Below, in pieces: positions 7,594-14,208 of a DNA stretch of 15,347 nucleotides. The position numbers and the translations under genes are program-made. The stretch lies in contig JAEXGM010000095.1 of assembly GCA_023450835.1 (NCBI GenBank), forward strand, positions 1 through 15,347. Reading direction: 5' to 3'. Numbering within the stretch: the stretch's first letter is position 1; each line of letters starts with the position of its first letter. The notes under the pieces are model-generated. The model searched no databases and was not told where the DNA came from. It saw only the letters and a list, made by a program, of their open reading frames with translations. Source of the stretch: Bacillota bacterium (GTDB taxonomy: Bacteria > Bacillota > Clostridia > Lachnospirales > Lachnospiraceae).

Positions 7594-7618
7594 AATTTGC
7601 TCCATTTTATATTAATAT
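7590..7618 (+). promoter_or_regulatory. Candidate sigma-A promoter for ireB
   Basis: TTGAAA (7590-7595) is followed after 17 bases by TAATAT (7613-7618), about 50 bases before the ireB start. The -35 matches consensus at five of six positions and the -10 at four. The -35 begins at the mtaB stop codon. The area is AT-rich, so chance matches are likely. Confidence 0.4.
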
Positions 7619-7666
7619 ATAGTTAAATACATTGTGCGAAACAGTATCAGCAAAGGATGTGAAGTT

Positions 7667-7927
7667 ATGCAGGAGATAGATAATACACAGTTTTTTAAGG
7701 TTCAAAAGGAGAATGAGATATCCGTGCGAGAGATAATATCTACCGTATATACAGCCATGACGGAGAAGGGCTATAATCCGGTAAATCAAATAGTGGGATA
7801 TATCATGTCCGGAGACCCTACCTACATAACAAACCATAAGGGCGCCAGAAGTTTGATTATGAAGGTAGAACGTGATGAGATTCTGGAACAATTACTGAAC
7901 GATTATATTGACCGAAATCTGAAATAA
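7667..7927 (+). CDS. ireB: IreB family regulatory phosphoprotein
   Basis: An 86-residue cytosolic protein of the IreB (formerly UPF0297/YrzL) family. IreB of Enterococcus faecalis is a substrate of the PASTA Ser/Thr kinase IreK and affects cephalosporin resistance. The hallmark block KGYNPVNQIVGYIMSGDPTYI (about residues 33-53) is intact, followed by an ARSLIMKVERDEILEQLL segment. The ATG at 7667 is preferred because AAAGGATG lies at a workable distance and the protein then matches family length; a GTG at 7634 would add 11 residues not expected for the family. Threonines near the N-terminus (for example Thr7) could be phosphosites, but this is inference. It opens the conserved ireB-ruvX-DUF1292 series; alaS, often just upstream, is not here. 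Confidence 0.95.
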   Translation: MQEIDNTQFFKVQKENEISVREIISTVYTAMTEKGYNPVNQIVGYIMSGDPTYITNHKGARSLIMKVERDEILEQLLNDYIDRNLK

Positions 7928-7948
7928 ATATCGGAAGTCCGTATTTTT
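7926..7948 (+). terminator. Possible weak terminator after ireB
   Basis: AAATA-T-CGG (7926-7934) can pair with CCGTATTT (7939-7946) with one bulged T and an AAGT loop, ending in a run of five T at 7944-7948. The stem is short and AT-rich, so termination would be partial. Confidence 0.35.
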
Positions 7949-7986
7949 ATGAATGAAGTAAGGTGAGTTTTGTTTTTATGTAGCAG

Positions 7987-8043
7987 GAATACCAGGATTT
8001 TGGTATTCACGAAAGGAGTTATTATACGGATTTTTGGTATAAT
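7987..8043 (+). promoter_or_regulatory. Tandem hairpins and extended -10 box at the ruvX start
   Basis: GAATACCA (7987-7994) pairs with TGGTATTC (8001-8008), and ATTATAC (8021-8027) pairs with GTATAAT (8037-8043). The two loops share GGATTTT, so the units look like a tandem duplication. The second right arm gives TGGTATAAT (8035-8043), a good extended -10 box. Transcription from it would begin about 8050, only some eight bases before the ruvX ATG. Confidence 0.45.
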
Positions 8044-8057
8044 AGAATTTATACTGT

Positions 8058-8510
8058 ATGAGAATTATGGGATTGGATTATGGCTCTGTGACAGTAGGAG
8101 TCGCAATCAGTGATGAGCTGTTAATTACAGCACAAGGTATTGAAACAATTAACCGCAAGCAGGAAAATAAGTTAAGACAGACTTTAGCCAGGATAGAAGA
8201 ATTAATTAAGGAATACAATGTTGACCGTATTGTATTAGGATATCCCAAGAATATGAACAATACGATTGGAGAACGGGCCGTTAAATCGGAAGAATTCAAA
8301 GAAATGCTTGAGAGAAGAACCGGACTTCCTGTAATACTGTGGGATGAGAGACTTACCACGGCAGCAGCCAGTCAGACCTTAATATTAGGCAATGTCAGAA
8401 GGGAAGACAGAAAAGCGGTTGTAGACAAATTAGCTGCTGTGCTGATACTTCAAGGCTATTTGGATTATTTGAGCAATATGGCCAAATTTAATTTACCGTC
8501 GGAGCAGTAG
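8058..8510 (+). CDS. ruvX: Putative pre-16S rRNA nuclease RuvX/YqgF
   Basis: A RNase H-like nuclease implicated in 16S rRNA 5'-end maturation and historically called Holliday junction resolvase. The 150-residue protein has the YqgF motifs in order: MGLDYGSVTVGVAISD with the catalytic Asp at the N-terminus, VLGYPKNMNNTIGERA at about 55-71, LPVILWDERLTTAAA at about 92-107, and a C-terminal DKLAAVLILQGYLD. The ATG at 8058 is the family start, and an in-frame TAG at 8043 excludes a longer protein. No ribosome binding site lies right before it; the nearest, AAAGGAG at about 8012-8018, is 40 bases away. It follows ireB and precedes the DUF1292 gene, the B. subtilis yrzL-yrrK-yrzB order. Confidence 0.95.
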   Translation: MRIMGLDYGSVTVGVAISDELLITAQGIETINRKQENKLRQTLARIEELIKEYNVDRIVLGYPKNMNNTIGERAVKSEEFKEMLERRTGLPVILWDERLTTAAASQTLILGNVRREDRKAVVDKLAAVLILQGYLDYLSNMAKFNLPSEQ

Positions 8511-8537
8511 GGAAAGTTGGAAGACATTTTTTCTACG

Positions 8538-8572
8538 CAAGATTGAGTCTGCGAACCCCCGGCCCAATCTTG
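8538..8572 (+). promoter_or_regulatory. Hairpin between ruvX and the DUF1292 gene
   Basis: CAAGATTG (8538-8545) pairs perfectly with CAATCTTG (8565-8572) around a 19-base loop containing a C-rich CGAACCCCCGGCC stretch. No T-run follows. CCAA (8564-8567) could instead pair with TTGG (8580-8583), which overlaps the only purine-rich ribosome binding site of the next gene. A regulatory leader or a processing site is possible; no RNA family was recognised. Confidence 0.4.
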
Positions 8573-8601
8573 AGGCGCGTTGGAAAGGCATGGGTGTTAG
8601 G

Positions 8602-8877
8602 ATGGAAGAACAGAAGAATCAAGTGACCTTTATTACGGAAGATAATGAAGAAGTTACATTTCAAGTGATTGAACAGACAAAATTGAACGGATATACTTAT
8701 TTACTTGTTACCGATTCACAGGGTGAAGGGGATGACGGAGTAGCATATATTTTGAAAGATACGTCAGCTGAAGGAGATGAATCTTCTTTATACACACTTG
8801 TCGAAGAGGAAGAAGAGCTGAATCTGATAGCGGATATTTTCGAAGAGCTGTTAGAGGATATTGAATTCGAATCTTAA
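8602..8877 (+). CDS. DUF1292 (YrzB-like) family protein
   Basis: A small, very acidic protein of 91 residues from this start. It matches the DUF1292 pattern: an opening VTFITEDNEEVTFQVIEQTKLNGYTYLLVTD strand-rich half, then an acidic half with DDGVAYILKDT, LVEEEEELNLIADIFEELLEDIEF. The molecular function of the family is unknown. Its place after ireB and ruvX is conserved across Firmicutes (yrzB in B. subtilis), which supports the call. The start is uncertain: an ATG at 8590 would add four residues but has GGAAAGG only one base away, so the ATG at 8602 with the same GGAAAGG 13 bases upstream is preferred, though that spacing is long. Confidence 0.88.
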   Translation: MEEQKNQVTFITEDNEEVTFQVIEQTKLNGYTYLLVTDSQGEGDDGVAYILKDTSAEGDESSLYTLVEEEEELNLIADIFEELLEDIEFES

Positions 8878-8911
8878 TTGAAAAGATTTAAAGAGTGAAA
8901 TACGTTATACA

Positions 8912-8936
8912 AAATGCTGACAGCAGCATTTATTCA
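8912..8936 (+). terminator. Candidate terminator after the DUF1292 gene
   Basis: AAATGCTG (8912-8919) pairs perfectly with CAGCATTT (8924-8931) around an ACAG loop and continues TATTC. The hairpin is compact and in the right place, but the T-run is short, so termination is probably incomplete. The rest of the gap to 9061 is AT-rich, without a clear promoter or Fur-box match. Confidence 0.5.
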
Positions 8937-9061
8937 GTAAAAAAAATAAAAAGATAGAAAATGTAATGAAATGAAAACGATATATAGGTGCAAATATTTA
9001 GTTAGATTATAGGTTTTCAGCGATATTATTACTTATCATGGAAGCGGAAAGGTGATTGGAA

Positions 9062-9523
9062 ATGCCTGATAAAAAAGATCGGTTTAAAATGCTGTTAAAA
9101 GAAAAGGGCCTTAAGGTTACCACGCAGCGAGTTGATATTTTGGAAGCTTTGGAATTAAGGCCGGATAAGCATTTAACAGCTGAAGAAATTTACGAAATTG
9201 TAAAAGAAAAGAATCCCGATATTGGATTAGCAACAGTATACAGAACAATACAGTTATTAGCCGAGTTAAACCTGATTGACAAATTAAATTTAGGAGATGG
9301 CTTTGTCCGATATGAAATCGGAAATATGGATGAAGAAAAGAAAGCCCATCATCACCATCATCTGATTTGTTTAGGCTGTGGAAATGTACTGACATTTCAG
9401 GGAGATTTGTTAGATACCCTGGAAGGACAGATACAAAAGACCATGGGGTTTGAAGTAGTTGATCACGAGGTGAAGATGTACGGTTATTGTAAAGATTGTG
9501 CAGCTGAAAGAGGAAAGGAGTAA
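9062..9523 (+). CDS. Fur family transcriptional regulator
   Basis: A metal-responsive repressor of the Fur/PerR/Zur family, 153 residues from this ATG. The N-terminal winged helix includes VTTQRVDILEAL and the recognition segment IGLATVYRTIQLL, which is closer to Fur than to PerR. The C-terminal dimerisation domain has the metal-binding AHHHHHLICLGCG stretch and a second CxxC (YCKDC) for a structural zinc. The ATG at 9062 is preferred to the TTG at 9056 because GGAAAGG (9046-9052) is then nine bases away rather than three. At the place of PerR Asp104 / Fur Glu108 (my alignment by eye from CxxCG) the residue is Thr, so which metal or signal it senses is open. It sits inside the ireB-to-U32 gene series, upstream of RNase J. 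Confidence 0.92.
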   Translation: MPDKKDRFKMLLKEKGLKVTTQRVDILEALELRPDKHLTAEEIYEIVKEKNPDIGLATVYRTIQLLAELNLIDKLNLGDGFVRYEIGNMDEEKKAHHHHHLICLGCGNVLTFQGDLLDTLEGQIQKTMGFEVVDHEVKMYGYCKDCAAERGKE

Positions 9524-9542
9524 ACCTGAAAATAAAATCTAA

Positions 9543-9571
9543 TTAAATACTCTGTGCACTTTAAATATAAT
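9543..9571 (+). promoter_or_regulatory. Candidate promoter for RNase J
   Basis: A perfect TATAAT (9566-9571) lies 39 bases before the RNase J start codon. Seventeen bases upstream is TTAAAT (9543-9548), a poor -35 box. The setting is AT-rich, so this is a weak call. Confidence 0.35.
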
Positions 9572-9609
9572 GGACTTTATTACATAATTAACCATTGGAG
9601 GTGCATTGT

Positions 9610-11283
9610 TTGAAAGAAGAAAATACAAATAAAAAGGGAGTCAAAGTCATCCCTTTAGGCGGTCTGGAACAAATTGGAATGAATATTACTGCCTTTGAAT
9701 ATGAGGACAGTATTATTGTAGTAGATTGCGGGTTATCATTTCCCGAGGATGACATGCTTGGAATTGATTTGGTAATACCGGATGTTACTTATTTAAAAGA
9801 CAACATAAGCAAGGTAAAAGGGTTTGTAATAACACACGGACACGAAGATCACATCGGATCATTACCCTACGTATTAAAGGATGTTAACGTACCAATTTAT
9901 GCAACCAAGCTTACAATCGGCATTATTGAAAATAAATTAAAAGAGCATAATCTGTTAAAGTCAACAAAGAGAAAAGTTATTAAATATGGACAGTCTATTA
10001 ATCTTGGTTGTTTTCGTATAGAATTTATCCGTACGAATCACAGTATTGCAGATGCAGCATCCCTTGCAATTTTTACACCGGCAGGTATTATTGTTCATAC
10101 CGGTGACTTTAAGGTAGATTATACACCGGTATTCGGAAGTACTATTGATTTGCCTCGTTTTGCAGAGCTTGGCAAAAAAGGCGTTTTAGCGCTTATGTGT
10201 GAAAGTACCAATGTTGAGAGACCAGGTTATACCATGTCTGAACGGACAGTAGGTAAAACCTTTGACAATATTTTTGCGGAGAATTCCAAAAACCGTATCA
10301 TTGTAGCAACTTTTGCTTCCAACGTAGACCGTATCCAGCAGATTGTAAATTCTGCTGAAAAGTACGACCGAAAGGTAGTTGTTGAAGGAAGAAGCATGGT
10401 AAATATCATTGCCACCGCTTCAGAGCTTGGCTATATCACCATACCAAATAATCTGCTGATTGATATTGAACAGATGAAAAATTATCCCGATGAAAGGATT
10501 GTATTAATTACGACCGGAAGTCAGGGAGAAGTAATGGCGGCACTTCCCAGGATGGCAGCCTCCATTCATAAGAAAGTATCTATTAAACCGGGAGATACTG
10601 TAATATTCAGTTCTACACCGATTCCGGGCAATGAAAAATCGGTATTTAAGGTAATTAATGATTTATCCATGAAAGGCGCTAAGGTAATCTTTCAGGATAC
10701 CCATGTATCCGGTCATGCCTGCCAGGAAGAAATCAAGTTAATCTATGCTCTTACCAAACCGAAGTATGCAATACCTATTCACGGTGAATACAGGCATTTG
10801 ATTAAGCATAAGGAACTGGCTCAGACCATGGGAGTTCCCAAAGATAATGTCTTTGTTATATCCTCCGGTGATGTATTGGAATTATCCGAGGAGAAGGCAG
10901 GCGTTGTTGGCAAGGTACCCGCACAGGGAATCTTTGTAGACGGTCTTGGTGTCGGAGATGTTGGAAATATCGTTCTTCGCGACAGACAGCATCTGTCTGA
11001 GAATGGGTTGTTAATTGTAGTTGTTACTCTTGAGAAATATACCAATCAGGTTCTGGCAGGCCCCGATATCGTATCCAGAGGATTTGTTTACGTCAGGGAA
11101 TCTGAGAATCTTATGGATGAAGCCAGAAATGTTGTCAGTGATGCTTTGGAAAAATGCCTGAGCAAAAATACAACAGACTGGGGCAAGATGAAGAACGAAA
11201 TAAAAGATTCTTTAAGCGATTACTTATGGAAAAAGACAAAACGTAATCCTATGATACTTCCCATTATCATGGAAGTAAACTAA
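9610..11283 (+). CDS. rnj: Ribonuclease J
   Basis: A metallo-beta-lactamase/beta-CASP ribonuclease with 5'-3' exonuclease and endonuclease activity, central to mRNA decay and rRNA processing in Firmicutes. The metal motif THGHEDHIG has His76, His78, Asp80 and His81. Later motifs are GDFKVDYTP, CESTNVERPGYTMSE, SSTPIPGNEKSV, HVSGHACQEE and PIHGEYRHL, ending in the C-terminal domain needed for dimers. Length is 557 residues, normal for RNase J1/J2. The start is the TTG at 9610 because a full GGAGGTG (9597-9603) lies six bases upstream; a TTG at 9595 overlaps that site and cannot use it. Catalytic residues look intact, so this is an active enzyme. It lies 86 bases after the Fur-family gene. Confidence 0.96.
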   Translation: MKEENTNKKGVKVIPLGGLEQIGMNITAFEYEDSIIVVDCGLSFPEDDMLGIDLVIPDVTYLKDNISKVKGFVITHGHEDHIGSLPYVLKDVNVPIYATKLTIGIIENKLKEHNLLKSTKRKVIKYGQSINLGCFRIEFIRTNHSIADAASLAIFTPAGIIVHTGDFKVDYTPVFGSTIDLPRFAELGKKGVLALMCESTNVERPGYTMSERTVGKTFDNIFAENSKNRIIVATFASNVDRIQQIVNSAEKYDRKVVVEGRSMVNIIATASELGYITIPNNLLIDIEQMKNYPDERIVLITTGSQGEVMAALPRMAASIHKKVSIKPGDTVIFSSTPIPGNEKSVFKVINDLSMKGAKVIFQDTHVSGHACQEEIKLIYALTKPKYAIPIHGEYRHLIKHKELAQTMGVPKDNVFVISSGDVLELSEEKAGVVGKVPAQGIFVDGLGVGDVGNIVLRDRQHLSENGLLIVVVTLEKYTNQVLAGPDIVSRGFVYVRESENLMDEARNVVSDALEKCLSKNTTDWGKMKNEIKDSLSDYLWKKTKRNPMILPIIMEVN

Positions 11284-11364
11284 GAAATCTGAAGGAAAGT
11301 AAGTTGTAAATCGGCAGACTTCCAGTGTTGTCATACAGCTTATTGAATAAAGGAGACAGTTTGT

Positions 11365-11889
11365 ATGGCAGCAAGATCAACCTCTTCGCGTGTAGCATTA
11401 AAGGTTATAAGCACGATTTTGAAGATTCTCTTAAATATATTATTTTATTCCATTGTAATCGTACTTTTGGTTAAAATAAGCGGTGTAGCTCATGATTTCG
11501 GGTATCAGGTCTTTGGTAAGGTAACAGCTTCGGAAGCACCCGGTCACGATACCACCATAGAGATTGATAAAGGGGAATCCACAATGAATATCGCCAGCAA
11601 ACTGGAGTTAAATGGCGTCATCGTTAATAAATATTCCTTTTTCCTGAAAGCTAAGCTAAAGAAATATAATCTTATGCCCGGAACTTATAATTTAAATACT
11701 TCCATGACCTATGATGAAATATTTGATATATTAACAGTGCCCAGTGCTGATGAAAGTCAGGATGCAAAGGATACAGACGGCTCAAAGGACTCTGGCGGAA
11801 GTGGTTCCACCGGAAATGATTCCGTCGAAAATAATTCCACCGGAACCAAAGATGCCGCCGGAACCGGCGATCAGGGTGCAGGGCAGTAA
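11365..11889 (+). CDS. MltG-like membrane protein lacking the catalytic domain
   Basis: A 174-residue protein. A membrane segment spans about residues 14-40 (ILKILLNILFYSIVIVLLV), with the rest predicted outside. Residues about 65-125 match the N-terminal LysM-like part of MltG (YceG), the endolytic transglycosylase that ends glycan strands: IEIDKGESTMNIASKLELNGVI, LPGTYNL-like MPGTYNLNTSMTYDEIFDIL. The roughly 200-residue YceG catalytic domain with its essential Glu is missing; instead a low-complexity Gly/Ser/Thr/Asp tail (about 130-174) with repeated STG units ends the protein. The place between RNase J and the methyltransferase corresponds to B. subtilis yrrL (mltG). The ATG has AAGGAGA upstream. 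It may have kept a binding or scaffolding role; enzymatic activity is not expected. Confidence 0.85.
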   Translation: MAARSTSSRVALKVISTILKILLNILFYSIVIVLLVKISGVAHDFGYQVFGKVTASEAPGHDTTIEIDKGESTMNIASKLELNGVIVNKYSFFLKAKLKKYNLMPGTYNLNTSMTYDEIFDILTVPSADESQDAKDTDGSKDSGGSGSTGNDSVENNSTGTKDAAGTGDQGAGQ

Positions 11890-11984
11890 TATAAATGAAC
11901 ACTAGTGAGTTTAAGTTAATAATGTATTAGTGAAAAAATGGAACGGGGAGACCTGGGATTCCGTAAACAAAGAATGATTATAAG

Positions 11985-12036
11985 AGGCTGTCTTTATTTA
12001 TGATTCTAAATCATTGATGAAGTACAGCCTTTTTAT
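11985..12036 (+). terminator. Rho-independent terminator after the MltG-like gene
   Basis: AGGCTGT (11985-11991) pairs with ACAGCCT (12024-12030). The stem continues inward, with one bulge, one mismatch and a few G-U pairs, to ATGATT (12000-12005) and AATCAT (12009-12014), about 20 pairs in all. It ends in TTTTTATT. It lies only about 20 bases before the next start codon, leaving little space for a new promoter, so it may act as an attenuator. Confidence 0.8.
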
Positions 12037-12057
12037 TGGTCTAAGATTGGAGTACCT

Positions 12058-12711
12058 ATGATAGTAGATGAACGTATAACAGCATACATTAATGCCTTAA
12101 GCAGTGAACTTCCTCCTTATCTGAGCATACTGGAAAAAGAGGCGCGAAGAGAAGAAGTGCCTATCATAAAAAAGGAAACCCAGTCTCTTCTCCAGTTTCT
12201 AATAGCCATGAGAAAACCGGTGCATATTCTTGAGGTAGGGACAGCAGTAGGATTTTCGGCGCTCTTTATGAGTGAATGTATGCCGGAGAATTGTGATATC
12301 ACCACTATTGAGAAGGTAGAGATGCGTCTGGTGAAAGCCAGAGTGAATTTAAAAAGCACAAAAAAGGCGGACAGGATACGCTTAATTGAAGGGGATGCGC
12401 TGGATGTGCTGAAAGACCTGGCGGAAAAGGAACCTGAGCGTTATGACTTTATCTTTATGGATGCCGCCAAAGCGCAATATATGAATTATCTTCCGGAGGT
12501 ACTAAAGCTTCTGACCGGAGGCGGCCTGCTGGTAACGGATAATGTATTACAGGATGGTACCGTAGCCCAGTCCAGATATGGCGTCACCAGAAGAGACCGG
12601 ACAATCCATACGAGAATGAGAGAATATCTGTATACCCTTACCCATTCAGACGTACTGAAAACAACAGTTCTGTCTGTTGGAGACGGAGTTACATTAAGCA
12701 TAAAAGAATAA
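12058..12711 (+). CDS. trmR: O-methyltransferase, TrmR/YrrM type (tRNA 5-hydroxyuridine methyltransferase)
   Basis: A SAM-dependent, metal-assisted O-methyltransferase of the catechol O-methyltransferase-like family, 217 residues. The SAM loop ILEVGTAVGFSALF (Glu59-Val60-Gly61) is clear. FMDAAKAQYMNYLP contains Asp135, the expected metal ligand, and TDNVLQDG supplies the second Asp-Asn pair. In B. subtilis the homologue YrrM (TrmR) methylates 5-hydroxyuridine at the tRNA wobble position to mo5U. The U32 gene next door makes the hydroxyl, so this role fits well here. The ATG follows TTGGAGT. A strong hairpin terminator sits just upstream, so expression may depend on read-through or an unseen promoter. 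The family includes other O-methyltransferases, so the substrate rests on context. Confidence 0.88.
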   Translation: MIVDERITAYINALSSELPPYLSILEKEARREEVPIIKKETQSLLQFLIAMRKPVHILEVGTAVGFSALFMSECMPENCDITTIEKVEMRLVKARVNLKSTKKADRIRLIEGDALDVLKDLAEKEPERYDFIFMDAAKAQYMNYLPEVLKLLTGGGLLVTDNVLQDGTVAQSRYGVTRRDRTIHTRMREYLYTLTHSDVLKTTVLSVGDGVTLSIKE

Positions 12712-12799
12712 AAGAACTGATTAGATAGTACAAGGCAGTCAATGCAGCTGAATAACTGATAACAGCTGTATCCACAGAAGGAAAGGTTAGGATAAACAT

Positions 12800-14044
12800 A
12801 TGTTAATGGAGGATTTAGGATATAAAAAACCGGAATTGCTGATTCCTGCAAGTAATCTGGAAGTATTGAAGATAGCGGTACTCTATGGTGCCGATGCAGT
12901 TTATATTGGAGGAGAGATGTATGGACTTCGTGCCAAAGCAAAAAACTTCTCAGGAGAAGATATGAAAGAGGGGATAGAATTTGCCCATTCCCATGGCAGA
13001 AAGGTATACGTAACTGCCAATATTACCGCACATAATGAAGATCTTACAGGTATTGAGAAATATTTTGAAGAATTAAAGGAAATGAAACCGGATGCCGTAA
13101 TTATATCGGACCCGGGAGTGTTTGAGATTGCGAAGGAAGTTATGCCGGATATGGAGCTTCATATCAGCACCCAGGCTAACAATGTCAATTATGCCACTTA
13201 CCGTTTCTGGCACCGCCTGGGAGCCAAACGTGTGGTATCCGCAAGAGAACTATCCCTTGAAGAAATTAAGGGCATCAGAGATAATATTCCGGAGGATTTA
13301 CAGATAGAGACCTTTGTGCATGGCGCCATGTGCATGGCCCATTCGGGGAGATGCCTTCTCAGCAATTATTTTACTGGAAGGGACGCCAACAGAGGTGCCT
13401 GTACCCATCCCTGCCGCTGGAAGTATTATCTGGTAGAAGAGACCAGGCCGGGTGAATATCTTCCGGTAGAAGAGAATGAGAGAGGAACCTATATCTTTAA
13501 TTCCAAAGACCTGTGTATGATAGAATATATTCCGCAGTTAGTGGATGCCGGAATTGACAGCTTTAAGGTGGAAGGCAGAATGAAAACTGCCCTTTATGTT
13601 GCTTCCGTAGCCAGAACCTACCGAAGAGCAATTGATGATTTCTTTGAAAATCCTGCTCTTTATGAAAAGAACATTGCCTATTATAAAGAAGAAATTTCAA
13701 AATGTACCTACCGTCAGTTTACAACCGGATTCTTTTTTGGAAAGCCCGATTCCGATGCACAAATATATGATAATAACACTTATGTTAAGGAATACACTTA
13801 CCTTGGGATTATAGGCAGGAAGAACCAGGAGGGATATTACCGCCTGGAACAGAGGAATAAGTTCTCTGTCGGGGATGAAATCGAAGTCATGAAACCGGAT
13901 GGACGGAATCTTATGCTTACGGTAAAGGGTATCCGTGATGAAGAAGGAAATGAAATGGAAAGCTGTCCTCATCCGAAACAGGTGATATTCGTAGATTTGG
14001 GAGAAGGACTGGAAGAGAACGATATATTAAGAAGAAAAGAATAA
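12800..14044 (+). CDS. U32 family peptidase-like protein, TrhP/YrrO type (tRNA U34 hydroxylation)
   Basis: A 414-residue member of the U32 family, once called collagenase-like peptidases. It has PELLIPASNLEVLKIAV at the N-terminus, then the U32 signature ETFVHGAMCMAHSGRCLLS, and cysteines Cys178, Cys185, Cys201 and Cys205 (C-x6-C-x15-C-x3-C) that fit an iron-sulfur cluster. KVEGRMKTALYVA and a C-terminal domain follow. TrhP proteins of this family (E. coli YegQ, B. subtilis YrrN/YrrO) hydroxylate U34 of tRNA in a prephenate-dependent reaction. Adjacency to the TrmR-type methyltransferase supports that over proteolysis. Only one U32 gene is visible where B. subtilis has two. The ATG is preceded by AGGTTAGGAT. 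Confidence 0.9.
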   Translation: MLMEDLGYKKPELLIPASNLEVLKIAVLYGADAVYIGGEMYGLRAKAKNFSGEDMKEGIEFAHSHGRKVYVTANITAHNEDLTGIEKYFEELKEMKPDAVIISDPGVFEIAKEVMPDMELHISTQANNVNYATYRFWHRLGAKRVVSARELSLEEIKGIRDNIPEDLQIETFVHGAMCMAHSGRCLLSNYFTGRDANRGACTHPCRWKYYLVEETRPGEYLPVEENERGTYIFNSKDLCMIEYIPQLVDAGIDSFKVEGRMKTALYVASVARTYRRAIDDFFENPALYEKNIAYYKEEISKCTYRQFTTGFFFGKPDSDAQIYDNNTYVKEYTYLGIIGRKNQEGYYRLEQRNKFSVGDEIEVMKPDGRNLMLTVKGIRDEEGNEMESCPHPKQVIFVDLGEGLEENDILRRKE

Positions 14045-14094
14045 AAAGCACAAAAGGACCCGCTCGTCAAAAGGTTAGTCTTTCACAAAGGGAC

Positions 14095-14171
14095 GGCAAT
14101 TTGTACAAAGCAGAAAGACTTATGCGCTGGTTCCAAGGCGCATTCGTTCTTTCTGTTTTGTTCAAATTGCC
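14095..14171 (+). repeat. Long near-perfect hairpin (possible terminator or repeat element)
   Basis: GGCAATTTG (14095-14103) pairs with CAAATTGCC (14163-14171). After one T/T mismatch, ACAAAG plus CAGAAAGA (14105-14118) pairs with TCTTTCTG plus TTTTGT (14148-14161). After a small internal loop, ATGCGC (14122-14127) pairs with GCGCAT (14138-14143) around a ten-base loop: about 29 pairs. The inner stem followed by a T-rich strand could end transcription of the U32 gene. The full symmetry, however, resembles a miniature inverted-repeat element or a double-stranded RNA processing site. Confidence 0.65.
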
Positions 14172-14193
14172 TGTGCATGTACTGATACAGGGC

Positions 14194-14208
14194 ATTTGCC
14201 GGGCAAAT
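14194..14208. promoter_or_regulatory. Perfect 15-bp palindrome, candidate operator of the MFS gene
   Basis: ATTTGCC-G-GGCAAAT is a perfect palindrome with a single central base, centred at 14201, 68 bases before the MFS start codon. It has the size and symmetry of a dimeric repressor site. No regulator gene is adjacent in the window, and the promoter hexamers around it are unclear. Confidence 0.4.

Noticed and set aside
7607..7891. 94-residue - strand ORF over ireB
   Set aside because: Antisense to the highly conserved ireB gene; composition is typical of a reversed AT-rich coding frame.
8540..8575. tRNA-like T-arm (GGGGGTTCGCAGACTC on the - strand)
   Set aside because: No acceptor, D or anticodon arms can be built around it; it is the loop of a simple hairpin.
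12736..12773. CAGCTG inverted repeat between trmR and the U32 gene
   Set aside because: Only six bases per arm of a self-complementary hexamer, no T-run and no clear position relative to a promoter; likely chance.
12486..12941. 151-residue - strand ORF spanning the trmR-U32 gap
   Set aside because: Antisense to the conserved trmR and U32 genes with no ribosome binding site or recognisable domain.
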